DNA of 64,000 bases, taken from assembly GCA_034336665.1 (NCBI GenBank), contig CM067568.1, forward strand, positions 40,776,770-40,840,769. The letters run 5' to 3'. Within the stretch, counting starts at the first letter, position 1, and every line of letters begins with the position of its first letter. The notes under the pieces were generated by a model. The model searched no databases, had not been told where the DNA came from, and was given only the letters and a program-made list of their open reading frames with translations. Of the stretch, positions 1 through 13,000 are shown piece by piece. The translations under genes and the position numbers were made by a program. The stretch is from Luscinia megarhynchos (Eukaryota; Chordata; Aves; Passeriformes; Turdidae).

Positions 1-429
1 GGTATAGGTCAGTAAGGAGAAATCATTCTCTTAATGCTGATTCCCAGTATATAATTAATATCTCACTAGCAAAAGGCAAAGATGTTTTGATTTCAACATG
101 TTTGTGCTGCTCTTCTGATTGCTCTAAGGGAGCTGCAACAAGAATGATCTTTTCAATCTAACATGATTTTAAACTGTTTGTTGCCCATACTCTGATAAGA
201 AGGTATCCTGGCACAGGTTTATCTGTGCTGATAGTGAGGTTTGGGCTGTAGGGATATGCTGATACCATACTTCAGCATCTATCTTCTTAACATCTATTCT
301 TTAGCAGATTTGAAAAGTATAATAGATACTTGAGGTGCTGTATTGTAATGAATTGTCAAGTCAAAATGGGGAATTATAATGAAAACCATATTTTTTCTTA
401 TATATCATCTTGTAGTAAATATATATTAT

Positions 430-617
430 ATTTTCTTCTTCCTGCCCCTTCTTAAGTTTTTTTATTGCAGACTTGCTTTGACATGCTTTCTTCCTTTTCT
501 CTGTATTTTTCACTCATCTCACACCATCTTACACATTTTCTCTTTTCTTCTCATACATGCTTTTTTTTGTTTTTCTCCTTTTCCTTTCTCTTTTATTTTA
601 ATATCTTTTTCTCCATA
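430..617 (+). repeat. Pyrimidine-rich tract (C/T-rich on the + strand)
   Basis: About 190 bases are dominated by T and C, with many CTTT, TTCC and TTTTCTCC words and few purines. The + strand open frame across it is an artefact of this bias (rich in Phe, Leu, Ser). In the NRXN3 pre-mRNA this would be a U/C-rich stretch able to bind PTB-like proteins; that role is inference. Confidence 0.6.
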
Positions 618-1960
618 ATATAATACTCAGGCAAAAATATCTCCATATGTTAGATAGTTTAAAAAGTTCAATTTGGAAATATTCATTGCAGGATGAAATT
701 GTGTATGGGTTTTCTAGAAATGGGAAAAATTTAGGTGAGAAAGTGTGGAGTTGCATCTTGCATAACAGATTTATGTCTGTATGTGATATCACTGTGTCCT
801 GAAAATGGTATTAAGTCTGCTAAAGCCTGCACTATGTCGTTATCAGTGCAGCCACAGAGCAAATTTTGGGACTGTAGATTTCAGATCCAGAGCTGGTATA
901 ATTGCAGTGTATTGAAAGATGTGTTCCCTATACATGTGAGACAAAGAAGAGTAATTTATGGTGTTTTCTAATGAAATGTAGGGATTTGAGGAGGTGATTA
1001 ATACTTTCCTGAGAGCACACTAAAGTAAATGCAAATGGCTGTGCAGTTTGTATTCTAACTGGTAGATTCTATTTGCAGAGCCTGGAAATTTATCCATCTA
1101 ATTCTAGTTAATTGGTTTTATTGCTGTCCTGTGTATAGTACATACATCTGGATTTGTCTATTATACCCATCATGATTGTGTATGGGCACCTTATATGGAC
1201 ACATCTCATGGTTATGTTCTGTAAACATGTGAAGGGGAAGTTGCCCTGGATAGACTTTTGATTTTCCCATATGTTGTCTGTGGAACAGCCTTCTGATGAG
1301 TCCAGGGTGGAAATAAAATTCATGTAATGTTCTCACTGCAGTCACTGGCAATAGACATCACGAGAAAACAGGGCAGTAATGAAATGAAATAACATGTACA
1401 GTAAAAATATAAAGTACAATAATTGATTATAACCTACAGATGTGATTCTCATTTATTCCAAGGCTTTTCACAGAGTGATGGTGGTGTAGGAGATGTACAG
1501 AGGCAACACAGAATAAGGATCCTTTACACTAAATGAGTAATGCAGCCTTAGTATAAATAAGAGTGAGGTGCTCCATATACCCAGAGTGATTTCTAGTGAG
1601 AAATGCATAGGTCTGCAGCTTGATAAATGAACCAGTAAAGACACAACCAATATTGGATATCCAGTAACGTGCCTGTCCACGCCTAGACAATAAAACGTTT
1701 TTGTTGCTAGTAATAAAATATCTCCATGCTTCTAGTTTTTTCCATGGTTAGGAAAAAATGCTTGAAAGAATCTTAATAGATAGTCATCTTTTGTAAATAA
1801 AAAGTGATATAAAATTTCTGCCTTTATTTTTCTCTAATATCTCCACTTGGCTCCTTATATCTGCTCCCATCTCTGTGGGGTTGTGTTGGGTGCTCTCCTC
1901 TCATCTGACTTCAGTCTTTCATTCTCTTCAGTTATCATTTCATCCTTTCATGTGCCATTT

Positions 1961-2001
1961 ATGTAAATGTGAAATGTAAATGTGGAAATGTAAATGTGGA
2001 A
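1961..2001 (+). repeat. Three-copy minisatellite, unit 13-14 bp (ATGTAAATGTGGAA)
   Basis: Three consecutive copies run 1961-1973 (one G shorter), 1974-1987 and 1988-2001. Each carries ATGTAAAT, one base from the POU octamer ATGCAAAT. Confidence 0.85.
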
Positions 2002-2703
2002 ACACCATATATGTGTTGTTTAGTCTGATCTTTCCCCTTCCCTGTTCCTTCTTGACACTGACTACTTTTGGAGTTAGATTCTGCCAGTGACCCTATCCTG
2101 AAGTAGTAGCTTGCAGAATTTTTAATATTGTCTGAGGTTTCTGGAAAGCCCAGTGAGACACTGAGTGAGCCCCACTCTCTCTGGTAACAGTCCACCTGCT
2201 GAAGTCCTCTGGTGCAGGATTGCCTCCAATTTCCTTCTCACACAGATTTTTCTTATGTGTAACTCCTGTGGAAGCAGTGGAGATAATCTTCCATGACACT
2301 GGTCTAAGCACAAGAAAACTCGTACCCAATGACTGTTTTTATTTTGGTTTTCATATTATGAAAATGGGCTTGGAGTGCTCAATATTTTTTTTTATATAGC
2401 AGCAGGAGAGCTGAATAGAACAGCTGGAGCCACAATTGCGGTATTAGAGCCAAAGTGCTCAGTAATGTCCAGATTAGCAGCTACACCTGGGTTTCCTCAA
2501 GGTGGCCAAGGACTGTAGGAAAGTCTCTTTCCTCTCTTGGCATGTCTTTTAGCTGGAATCAGGTGAATGACATACAATCTCTAGAATACTTCATCATATC
2601 CAACTATGCAAAATTAAGTTGTGTTCTGTGACAATAAATGAAGAAAGGACTGCACTGGACTCTTAAAACTTTTTTTCAAAGTGATTTCTAAATATTTTTC
2701 TGT

Positions 2704-2865
2704 AAAATTCTGGTCTATGTTTTCTTTGATTGCTTGTGATGGGGTATTTTGCTTCTGTGTTGTTTAGAATTACCTACCTTCCAAAATTCTGGTCTATGTT
2801 TTCTTTGATTGCTTGTGATGGGGTATTTTGCTTCTGTGTTGTTTAGAATGATCTGCCTTCCAAAC
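2704..2865 (+). repeat. Two-copy tandem duplication, unit 79 bp
   Basis: The block from 2704 is repeated starting at 2783 with an exact offset of 79. The first ~66 bases of each copy are identical; a few differences lie in the tail (TACCTACC in copy 1, GATCTGCC in copy 2). The near identity indicates a recent duplication, since old repeats elsewhere in this intron are heavily mutated. Confidence 0.95.
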
Positions 2866-3754
2866 CTGAAGAGGAAAATTTTGTTGGTTTTTTTTTTCAT
2901 TATGTGGCAGAGTTGCTTACAGAAATGAGGAGAATGTATGTAGGGAAGTAGGAAAGATCACAGTGAGGTGAGAATCTCCTCCTTTTCCTGCTTCAGGAGA
3001 TATTCAAGATGTAATTGGAATGTTCTTAAAGCAGTAGAAATGCATAGCTTCCAAACAAGCAAGCCAGTTTTCTGTTCATAAAAACTTTGTGTTATTTTGT
3101 CTTCTTCAACTTTCATTAGGATTTTTTAAACTACTGCAGGCAAAATGTAGCTGCGTTGGTTTTATATTATATGACTTTAAAACTCAAGTATGGCAACTGG
3201 TACAAAATGGACAAGCAAATGGAGCCCTGTCTCTCTCTCCATTTGATTTCTGCATGGTGGATGTGTGTCTGCCTTATTTTCACTTCTGTGTGATGCTGAG
3301 CTACTTGCTTTTGCTGGAGCTGGGAGTGTACCCTCAGCATGTACTACTGATCAACTCTCTATTTCCTGGCCATTCAAAGCACTGTTTGGATTCATGGATA
3401 AAAGGTCCAATATATCTCCCGAAACCCACACTGTAATTAATTGGGATCTAAGGATTTACTGAGATTATAAATTGCAGACAGTCTAAACATTTCATTGTAG
3501 TTGAGACTTCAGTTTAGAGTTGGGATCCAGAAAACAACTTTTGTAGACTAAAGTAATCAGAATTCCCTTTTTACTCAGTTGTTGACACTTTTGGTAGAAT
3601 GTTGCCCAGTTGATATATTGACTAATTGTTGATTAGAGGGATGAGAACTCTCAGAAATCATTCCACAGCTAATTTGTCAGGTGGCCTGTCTTACAAGTAT
3701 CTACCAGACCCAATCCACACCTTTTTTACCTTATGAGGTCACAGGACCTCAGGA

Positions 3755-4080
3755 TAAGAAGAAGCCTTAAGAAATCATCTCATCTGTCTGCATCATGACA
3801 AGATAAATTGTACATGTGTCTTTCTGGGTGGTTGGTGATCTAGGCTATTGGTAGAGACTTTCAGTGACAGAGACTCAACAGTCTCCCCAGGCAGTCTGAG
3901 CCAGGGCTCCAATATTTTAAGTATGGAAAACCTGTTCATATATCTGACTTGGATCTCCTTTGCTGCAGCTGAAGTTTTTACCTTTTTGCCTTATCCACCC
4001 TGGATGAGGAGAATAGGATATTTCCTTCTTTGCAGCAGCCTCAGGTGCTTGAAGACTATTATCATGTCTCCCCACTGTTT
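3755..4080 (-). mobile_element. Ancient L3/CR1-like LINE 3' fragment
   Basis: Read in this orientation, the sequence follows the diagnostic order of the inverted 3' end of CR1/L3 LINEs. These are a GAAATCATCTCATC tail-side segment, then CTCCCCAGGCAGTCTG, then CTCCTTTGCTGCAGCTGAAG, then GCTTGAAGACTATTATCATG near 4041-4060. Divergence from the family is high, so the copy is old, possibly shared among amniotes. No coding capacity remains. The assignment rests on remembered family sequence, not an alignment. Confidence 0.75.
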
Positions 4081-7000
4081 GTTCCTGATAAGGTGACAGC
4101 ACAAAAAAGGATATATGGAAAAAAGGAGGGTTCAAAAAGCAGAAAGAAAGATGAACAGCTCTCAGACTTCATAAACTTAGAAATTGTGTTTAGATTATTT
4201 GATGTTTCAGGCCTATTTAGTTTACCCACTTTAATAACTTTATTTTTTTTAATACCAAAGAGGAATCTGGCCTCAGGTTTGCTCCATAGATATCAAATTT
4301 AATGCATCTGGTACCCACACCACCCGAATTCATTTTGATAGTTTAGTTTTCTCCCTGCCACATAAGGACAGATTTTAAAAATATATATGGAGAGTAAAAG
4401 GGAAAAAATTCTAAGCATGTCTTTTTTATTTTTCTGGTTTTGTGCAGAAAATTACCCAACAGTAATGCTTGGTATAGTTAGGGAACAGCATGTCTATGCT
4501 GCATGGATTAGACTGATTCCATGAGGCTTTTATCAGTAACTTCAATTTTGTCATTGACACTATTGTAAGCTAAATCAGTGAGGAATATATGAGAGAGAGT
4601 GAGAGAGAGCTAGGAGCAATCCAGCTAATGGAAAGTGTACTGAGTAAAATGTTCTGCTTTTGAAGTATGCTGACATCTCAGCTTTTTTCTGTTTAGTCCA
4701 TAGTTGTTTATCTGCTGAGGCAAACGGGAGCTCAGACACAGGTTTTGCCTTTATCTTAACCTCCTCTCACACAGCCAACTAATCAGTGATTTTAGCAGAG
4801 ATTTCTAAAATGCTTGCTGTGCTATTCCCCCCATCCTTATCTAATCTTTCTCTTCTCCCTCCATGTGTAGGTGTGTTTTCTTCCCATTTTCCTTCCTTGC
4901 ATGCTTTACATATGTACTTTGCAACTTGTCTTAGCTTAGTCCAACCAAAAAAGGTGTTACTTAGTTTGGAAGCACCTGGCTATGCAGTCATTTGTATGTC
5001 TGTTGTTTCCCTATTGGTCAGGATAATCAAAGTATTCAATCTTACTTGCTACTAGAATTATTTTAAAAGTGCAATTTATACAAGGAGCCTGCTGCTATTG
5101 TCATCAAAAGAAAATCATAAAAGATGTTAGGAAGCATAGGCAGTTTTTTGATACCATCTTAGTTTTTTGAACAGTTCAAAATTCTCTTTGGACTTTTTTA
5201 ACAACTAGAGAAATCCACTAGAAATACCTCAGCTTCTTAATGTGCATCATGGTTGATCTGTCTTCATCTTCTTAATCAAACTTTGCTATATTGGCTTAAA
5301 TATATCCTTTAGAAGTCATTTGATCTTAAGTTCTCATTTCTCAGTTTAAGCTCCAGAATTGTTTGTATCCTACTTTATTGCTGAAGAAATTGCATGGTTG
5401 GAAGTGAATCTCTGCTGGATGGGACTTTTAATGCTACCTCCATATAAAGTAACATGAGGAAGAGGGATGCTTGTTAACCCTGCCTGAAGAGGTCTGGGAA
5501 ATTATTTTTGCTTTTGACTTCAATTTTGTTCCTGGGCAAATAAAATTTGCGTGCTCGAGCAGGTGAGAGATAGATTAGGAAAGGCTATATGGGGAGAGCC
5601 TCCTTCCTGTGCTGTTCAGTTAATACATTTGCTTTCAGCCTCTAAACAACAAAAGGGCTGTTGGATTTTGGGGAAACCAAAATGGATGGGAAAACCGTGA
5701 ACCGGTGTATCAGGGGCAAGGTATGGATTACGAGTATGGAAAGATACTTGAGATGTTGGTGAGTGGTAAGAATGCTTAGTCATTTATGGCAGAAAATTCA
5801 ATAAGAGAAGGGACTAGAGATTTGTCTTTTAGAAGAGGAGAAATGATGGTGGTGACAAGGAGCATAGCAGCTTGTGAGCTCTGGAAGTTCAGAGGCTGGG
5901 CTGCCCAGTGGTCTCACCTTTGGGATAACAGTGAACCTAGAGCTTTACTAAGGACAGACCTATCAAAAAGGTCTATGGATGATAAAAAGACTATCAAGCT
6001 TAGACTGACTGGTTATACCATTAGGAAGGCAAGAATAATAAAATGGTTGTTGTTGGGTATCTTGATATTATGAGCTGCTACAAGCAGAGCACTCTAGGTG
6101 CTTAAAGCTGTTGAGAAGCAGCATGGTGGGCACTGCAAGCTGTGAGGCCTGACCTGCAAAGTAGGTTCTAGAATTAATGCTGGGTTGCTGGTACTGGCAA
6201 GTGTCTAGGCCAGTGTGAAATTTTTCCTATTCTTCCAAATATCCAGTAGGGATGGTATTACATTCTTGCTTTCAGGAGTAGAAACACTATAAGGTGTTTT
6301 TTGCCTCTCATATCACACCCCAAGACACCATTTGCCTTTGCTGGTCTGTGATAACTTGATCCAATGGCTGTGTTTTCAATGCCAGGACAGGGTCCAGGGT
6401 TCTTGGTATACTGTGAGATGTACATTACTTTGTTTTTCTTCCTTGGTGTGTTTGTGGGGAAGGAGTTAAAGAGGTCCCTTGATTCTGTGCTGTCAAAAAT
6501 AGAAGTCGAGTAATAGGTTAAATAGAGGCCATTCAGAAGAGGCTATGATGCATTAGGATTGTTAAAATCCAGGTTGCATGTTTCTTCTTCTGTAGACTAA
6601 AATAGCTTCAGACTGCTTGAAATACAGATACCTGTATGTTACAAAATAGCTCTTCTGGGGAAAAGAGCAGAACAGCTTGTCCTTTCCTCCTGATCTTTAC
6701 CCATCATAAAGAAAATGAGTTAGTCTTGCTGAAATAGTCTGCTGTGCTGTGTATTAGCAGGAACTTCAGTTTGCCCCTGGACAAAGGTTTGCTTTTGGTG
6801 TCTGTAGTTTGGCTCTTAAAGCCAGCCTACCCCAGGAGTAGGATAACTCCTAAGCTGGTGTGAATGCAGCAGCTTGGCTGCTGGAATTCAGGACAGTACT
6901 ACTGCTGGAGGGGTCAGCCTGAAGTCCCTGGGTCCTTCTAAGAACTGCTTCTAATCTTGGTCACCTGTAATAATTTAGCCTTTCTCACCTGTATAAACTT

Positions 7001-9442
7001 AAGATCCCACAGTATTTATATAATTCTGGTTATATTCAACTGTTGACAGAAATTATCAGAGTATTTTCTGCTGGGCTGCTTATGAGAATAACCTCTGAAC
7101 AATATTTAGTAGTGGAAAGAATGATAACCTGAAAGAAAAAAATTAAAGTATTTGCTAAACATTGTAGCAAGAGATGCTGAGAAGCTATTTAGTGCTGCAC
7201 ATTACTTCTTTATCACTTGATTATTTTACTGTTTCACTTCTATTTACATACCCCATTGATTCTTTTGCATCTGGGTTTTGCACAATTCTTTCAATAACAT
7301 ACGGTTCAGTGGCTGTAATTACAGGATTGTTAAAGTTCGCATTCCACTATTCATCTTGTTATCTCCAGTAATGGAAGGTTGAAATAAATGCACATAATTA
7401 TATGTTTGGTTCTACATTATTTTTGTAATGCTGTCACTAGGACACACACTTGAAAAATTTACTTTCGGTGTTGGGGTCTCTCTGGCAAAATAAAACTCAT
7501 AGCTGCAGCTGAACCCATCTGCTTTGGTGTTCTGGTGTCGTTGTCTCCCTACCATAAAAAGCTGTGAGTTTCATACTATTTCAAAATAGGAACAGATATT
7601 GTACAGTATTGAAATACCCATTTGGTGGATTCTAAGGACAGTTTTTGAACTTGGAATATGCGGGTGTAGTTTATCTGCAAATGACAGCTCTATGGAAATG
7701 TTTCAGAGATGAAACAACTGTAGGGCTTTTTTTACCTTTAAATAAAAGAAAAGGTGCTGTGTCCTGAGGTCACAAATTGAGAAGGAAAAAAACATGAGCA
7801 AAGAGGACTCTTAGGCAATGTATGACTGATGTTTTACAGAATTTGGATGAAGATCCCATACTTTACTGAGTATTTTACACAGTGCTGTATTAGTGCTCAC
7901 TGCCCAGGATCAGGTCAAGAGCTGCTGAAGTGGAGTCAGTAGTTGTTTTGTTCTAAGGGAGGGAAGTAGGATAAAGCTGATATTTTACTGGTTCCCTTTA
8001 AAGTAACTTCATAAAATTACTTGGGATTTTTTGTTGTTATTGAAATGGTATTGGAAGCCTGCTCTGGCTCACAGTGTCAATCTCTTGAACCTTTGTGAAG
8101 ATGGATAAAAACTTTCTTTAGCTTGGATTCAAATTTGTGGTGAAATATCCCAGATTATGTAATCTGTGGTCAGTGTAAAAGGAACAGTCTGTCCATAGTT
8201 CAGATTTCTATGTCTAGCTAGTGTGTGTATCAATATATTTTAATTGGAGACTGTGCATGAGTTTTGTGTCACTTGTCTTCTGAGATCAGCTATTGTATAC
8301 AGCTTGACTAAAATATATAATCGTTTCCTGGTCTGCCTATAGTTTTGTTAGCCTCTAATGTACAGGTAGAAACTTCCATCTTATAGGTAAACTAAAAAAA
8401 TATAGATTCTTCCTACAGCAATAATGTTATAATCCCACAGAAACTGTGGGTTTCTACTTGCTTTTTGGCAATCCAAAAGGACCATATTTGAAATGAGCAT
8501 TGAACAAGAGAAGGTACACTAGCTTTGCTTTAAGGTTACTGATTATGTGGTTGAGTATCACATTTGTGCAAGGGGGAATTTAAAATGTCTTTCAAGATGC
8601 AGTGTGCTCTGACTACAAGAGCAAAGCATTTCTACGTTTTTTTTAAAAAAACTGCTTGATATTCAGGTTTATATTCACTTGTGAACACTTAAGCATTACT
8701 AAATGGGCAGAGATTAATAGTATTCATAGAAGAACTAAGGACATTCATAGATAATGTTTAAGCAGAAAAAGTCCTACATAATGACAATAAGAAAATAAAC
8801 AGTATGCCTTGATGAATCATAGCAGTAATGCATTCTGAATGCTGCAGGAGTCTGAAGCCAGACCACAGACTAATGCCAGCCAAGCATCTCCTGAAGACAC
8901 ACAAGTTTTGTCTAGATTGGTGGACTGGCAACTCTACTAAGAACTTGAGAGTTTCATTATGAACCTTTCTACTGAAAAATAATTCAGTAAATTTTCTCTG
9001 TGTGCTCATAAAGGACAATAGGTACCTTGGTGATCGTCTAATCCTGAAATACAGGGACTGCATAGAAGTTACTCTTTGTCTATATTGTGGAAAGATGGTG
9101 GACGTTTATTAGTAGTGAGACATGTTTCCTAGCCCCAGAGAAACGTGGAGCTGGATGTTAGGGTGACAGGCACTTGATTCAGCACTGCATCTGTAATTAC
9201 TCTCTGCTGCAAATTCACTCTTTTTGAAAGCATTCATATCATTTGCTCAAATCTCTAGCTCCAGTTTCTCCACTCTGAATCTTTAGTGCTGCTGTGTTTA
9301 TAAGCAGCCTTACAAGCTGCTGCAGAAGGAAATGAAAGAAAAGCGGGGCTCTCCTTGACTGGATACCACCAGCCATGGTTCTCCTCCTTCACAAATAAGA
9401 TTTTATTATTATAAGTTGATTTATAATGTGGTAGGAATGGGC
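4081..9442. other. NRXN3 upstream intron, segment 2: no gene seen
   Basis: AT-rich intron with only short chance open frames. A short GA-rich patch lies at 4591-4609. I recognise no exon, RNA gene or transposon here. Confidence 0.6.
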
Positions 9443-10087
9443 TCACATTTGAGATAAGTTTTTCGGCCTGAATCCTGTATTTAGAAGAGATCTAAATTGA
9501 TACAAGTTATTTCTTGAAACTTTCAGGGGGGGCATTAAGTGAAAGTGTAAACTGTCCAGTGCGTTCCACAGGCTCGCACGTAGCTGGGCCTGGGACTGAG
9601 TTTGACCATTTTGTTTTGGAGTTAGTTTCTGCTGTGTAATGATCTGACTTCCTCCGCTGACGATATGTTTCTTTGAAGGTAGGAAGAAGGCATATAAAGA
9701 AACCTGCCTCAACACAATATACCTGGTGACATGCAATATCCAATTGCTTTTCTTCTGGGTAAGGCTGCAGTCCTTGTTTAGGGGTTGAAGAAGCTTCTGG
9801 GGCAGTTTCCCACCTCTTGTGGCAGGGGCTCTCTGGTTGTTACGTGTCTGAGTCCTGTGGGCTGCTGTGCTAGGCAGTAAAGGATGGCCCAGAAATTCTT
9901 TAATTCTGTTTTTTATGACTTTATCTCTCTGGTTGTAGTGGATTCTGGTACAACAGCCAGAAGCCTGATTCTGGTATTTCTCTTCTTGAACAGCAATGAA
10001 AGTAATGTACAGAACTGCATACCATTTTTCTTCCCTGCCATTGATTCCTTTTTCCTTCTTCCTCCTCAGAGGCAATAACAGTTTCAT
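9443..10087 (-). other. Unrecognised 214-codon open reading frame, antisense to NRXN3
   Basis: This is the longest open frame in the window: 214 codons from a true ATG (complement of CAT at 10085-10087) to a stop at 9443. The predicted protein is basic and rich in Lys, Arg, Gln and Ser. I see no signal peptide, convincing membrane segment or domain. The start context is weak (T at -3). No splice signals or promoter are evident. It could be chance, a remnant of an unknown repeat, or an antisense exon. I do not assign a function. Confidence 0.2.
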
Positions 10088-13000
10088 GCAAAGGCTCTAA
10101 GCTACCCAGAACTTTAGGATGATGAACTATGAAGACAGACTTTCATATGTTGTCTCAATGGCAGACTTCTCTCTGCCTTGTGGCATGCTCCCCTGAATTT
10201 CTTTTTATTTTGAAGAGGAATGACTCACAAGAGTAAGAAGAAAATGAGTAAGGCAAACATATTTCATGTTTGTCCCTGAGTCTTTTTTATTTATTTTCCT
10301 TCCTTGCAAAAAAGTCAAAGGAGTACTCGTTATTTCTGAACACTTTGGGAAGAGTACTTTACTTTTAGGATTTGGTTACCAGGTTTATGTGGCACATTTT
10401 GCAAGCCTATTCTCTCTTCCTCTCATCTTAGCAAACCCCACAGGTGAAAGACTAGTTTGGGTATTTTGTATTCTTTGATGTTCCAGTAGAGTTTTCAGAG
10501 TCCTAAAAATACTCTTCAGATATGCCACAAAATGAGAATTGGATTTAAATGAATCCACCTTGCCTAGTTAACTTTCCCATAGGCATCACCACCATGCCAA
10601 TTCTCTGGAGCTCCCTAGGTTTCATTATAGCCTTTGAAGAGTATCCATCCAGGTTATGAGACTAGGGGATTAAATTTGACATAGTTTAGATGACTTCCCA
10701 GATTTTTTAAAAGGAGAGGAATAGGCAGTAGGTGCCTGAAAGAAGGCAATGCACAGCTGCATGCCTGCTGACAAAGCAGCATTGGACTTGTTCAGAGCCT
10801 TTGCTTGGATGCTCCCACAGCTCAAGTGCCTAACAGAACAGATTACTGATTGATTTAGATGCCATCAGTTTCAGATGTAATGGCACATCTAAGATGCCTC
10901 ACTGTAACTCAGGAAGGAGAGTTGGTAAAGTTGAGGGGAAGTTGTGTGTTATTGGGGAGACAAACTCTTACACAGGCTGAGGGTGAGCAAATGCAATTAA
11001 TTGTCAATCTCATTTGGCATTTGGTGTGCAGATTCTAGTTTTCATCCACTGAATGTATCACTTATTAGTAGCAGGTATCCTCCTGAGACTTTGGAGTTTG
11101 TATATGTTTGCTCATAATTGTGACAACTTGTGTAACAGGAGCACAGGTGCATGCAATAGCACCAGTCTGTGTGCTGAATGACTTTTGCTCAAATCTTAAA
11201 GACTTCTCCTCCAGTGCTCAGTAAAACTTAGAGTATTTCAATATGCTTAGCTATTAAGTTACACTCCTGTGGTTTGCAGTATCATATTAAAAGATGTCAC
11301 AGATGTTTGGCTTTGGCATTAATTGTTTTCTTTTCCAAATCAATGGAGTTTAGTAATGATGTGCTGATGAAATTCATTTGGAAGCTTTATCATGGGTTAG
11401 ATAATTTCTAGATTTGCATTTAGTCTGTGAGCTCTCTGTGACATTTTTCTTTCCCTGTAACCCCCCACTGTTATAAGTTGCTGGATGTACCTCACCTTGA
11501 GGCAACCCTTTGCACATAGATGGCTCCATGTACTTGGCTCTGCTGAAAACCTCAGTTGTTAACACAGCATCCCTTACAGTCCTGGTATGCTTTTGCTTTT
11601 GCTCAGTGGATCAAGAATTTGAAGTGTTTTTTTCATGGTTCAAATGTGGGCTCCTTAGAGAAACTATAGGAGTTTGCTTCAGTCCTGGCCTCAAGCACCC
11701 CAAATGCTGATCTGTGCAGCTTTTTTCACTTAGCTCACTGCTACAGAGGTCCATGGTGCTCCCTTCTCCTAAGTGCCACTGCTTGCATCTTCCTGAGAAT
11801 GAAATGCACTAATGAAAATCAGTGCATTGCAGCCCTCTGAGAGCTATCCCACTTTTATTAAACTGCATCCAGTTCTGTGGAGTACACTAATGTGTTCGTG
11901 GGCTCATTTGAATTTGAATCTTTGTGTTTCATTTTATTCCATGAACCAAATTAAACACAGGGATTCAAAGCCAAAGATCTCTTCAGTGTTGCTCCTTCCC
12001 ATTTCTTTATCAAGTTGGAGACCTCACACTATGTTGTAAAATGAATTACATGTGAAGTTTTTATTTAAGACCATCTGTTTTCCTGCTTAGATTTCATGAT
12101 TGCATGATTCTCACTGCTGTGACTATAAGGATTATAGACATTGCCAAAGATGTATTGGACTAATTAGGGCATTGAAACTCATTTCCAAAGGTACCAGTGT
12201 GAGGCTCTTGCTTAATATCAAATGCTATTATGGCATCTGTCTGATGCTGAAGGTGAAGAAAGAAAAAAGTGTGTCAAACTTTTTTAAAACAAGAGAGGTG
12301 GGAGGCAAGTCACAACAAACTCAAAGTGGCCAGTTCAGCATTGCTTCTAATCAGTATATTGCCAGCATGAGTCTTCAATGTCTTTCATCACATATAGCTC
12401 ACAAAACTAATCCTTCAAAAGAAATACTTTTTGGCATTTAAACCACAATTTTCTTTGCTTAATTTCATCCTTTTCTTCTACTTAAGAGCTAGTTATGATG
12501 CTTTTGTTTTTGCACACTTCAAATTTTTGCAAGCAGTTACATTCCCCAGTGTGTTGAGCCAAGCTTTCTCCTTTTCCAAGCTTTGTTGCTGCTTAGTTTT
12601 TTTGTTCCATGCCCCAATCTTGTGCAAGCTCTTCCCTTTTCTTGTCCCCTGTGCCTCCATGCTCATATGACTAATAGAGCATAATGGTCCTTGTCCTCTT
12701 TTTGCACAGTGCTCTTCTATTCAGAGACAAACTACTCTAAGAACCAAATATTTTCTTATGCTAAGTAGAAGGTACAAACCTGTGTTCCATTGTCTGGAAG
12801 TGCTTCCACGCTTACTGCAAATGTGATTGAACAATTTACACAAGCGTGATCTGTACTCTAACTGCTTGTTGAAAGATAGCTGGTCCTGTTTACATTGAAG
12901 AAATTGCACACTTTATTCACTGCTCTGAAAAGAGCTTCAAAAATATACCCGGCATATTATTCCATGTAGCCCTCTCTGGATGTGCTGCAATTACCTTAGG

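Larger units (their letters stand above)
1..2703. other. NRXN3 upstream intron, segment 1: no gene seen
   Basis: AT-rich intron without a supportable exon or recognisable transposon. It holds a pyrimidine-rich tract (about 430-617) and a small three-copy repeat (1961-2001), both listed separately. Confidence 0.7.
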
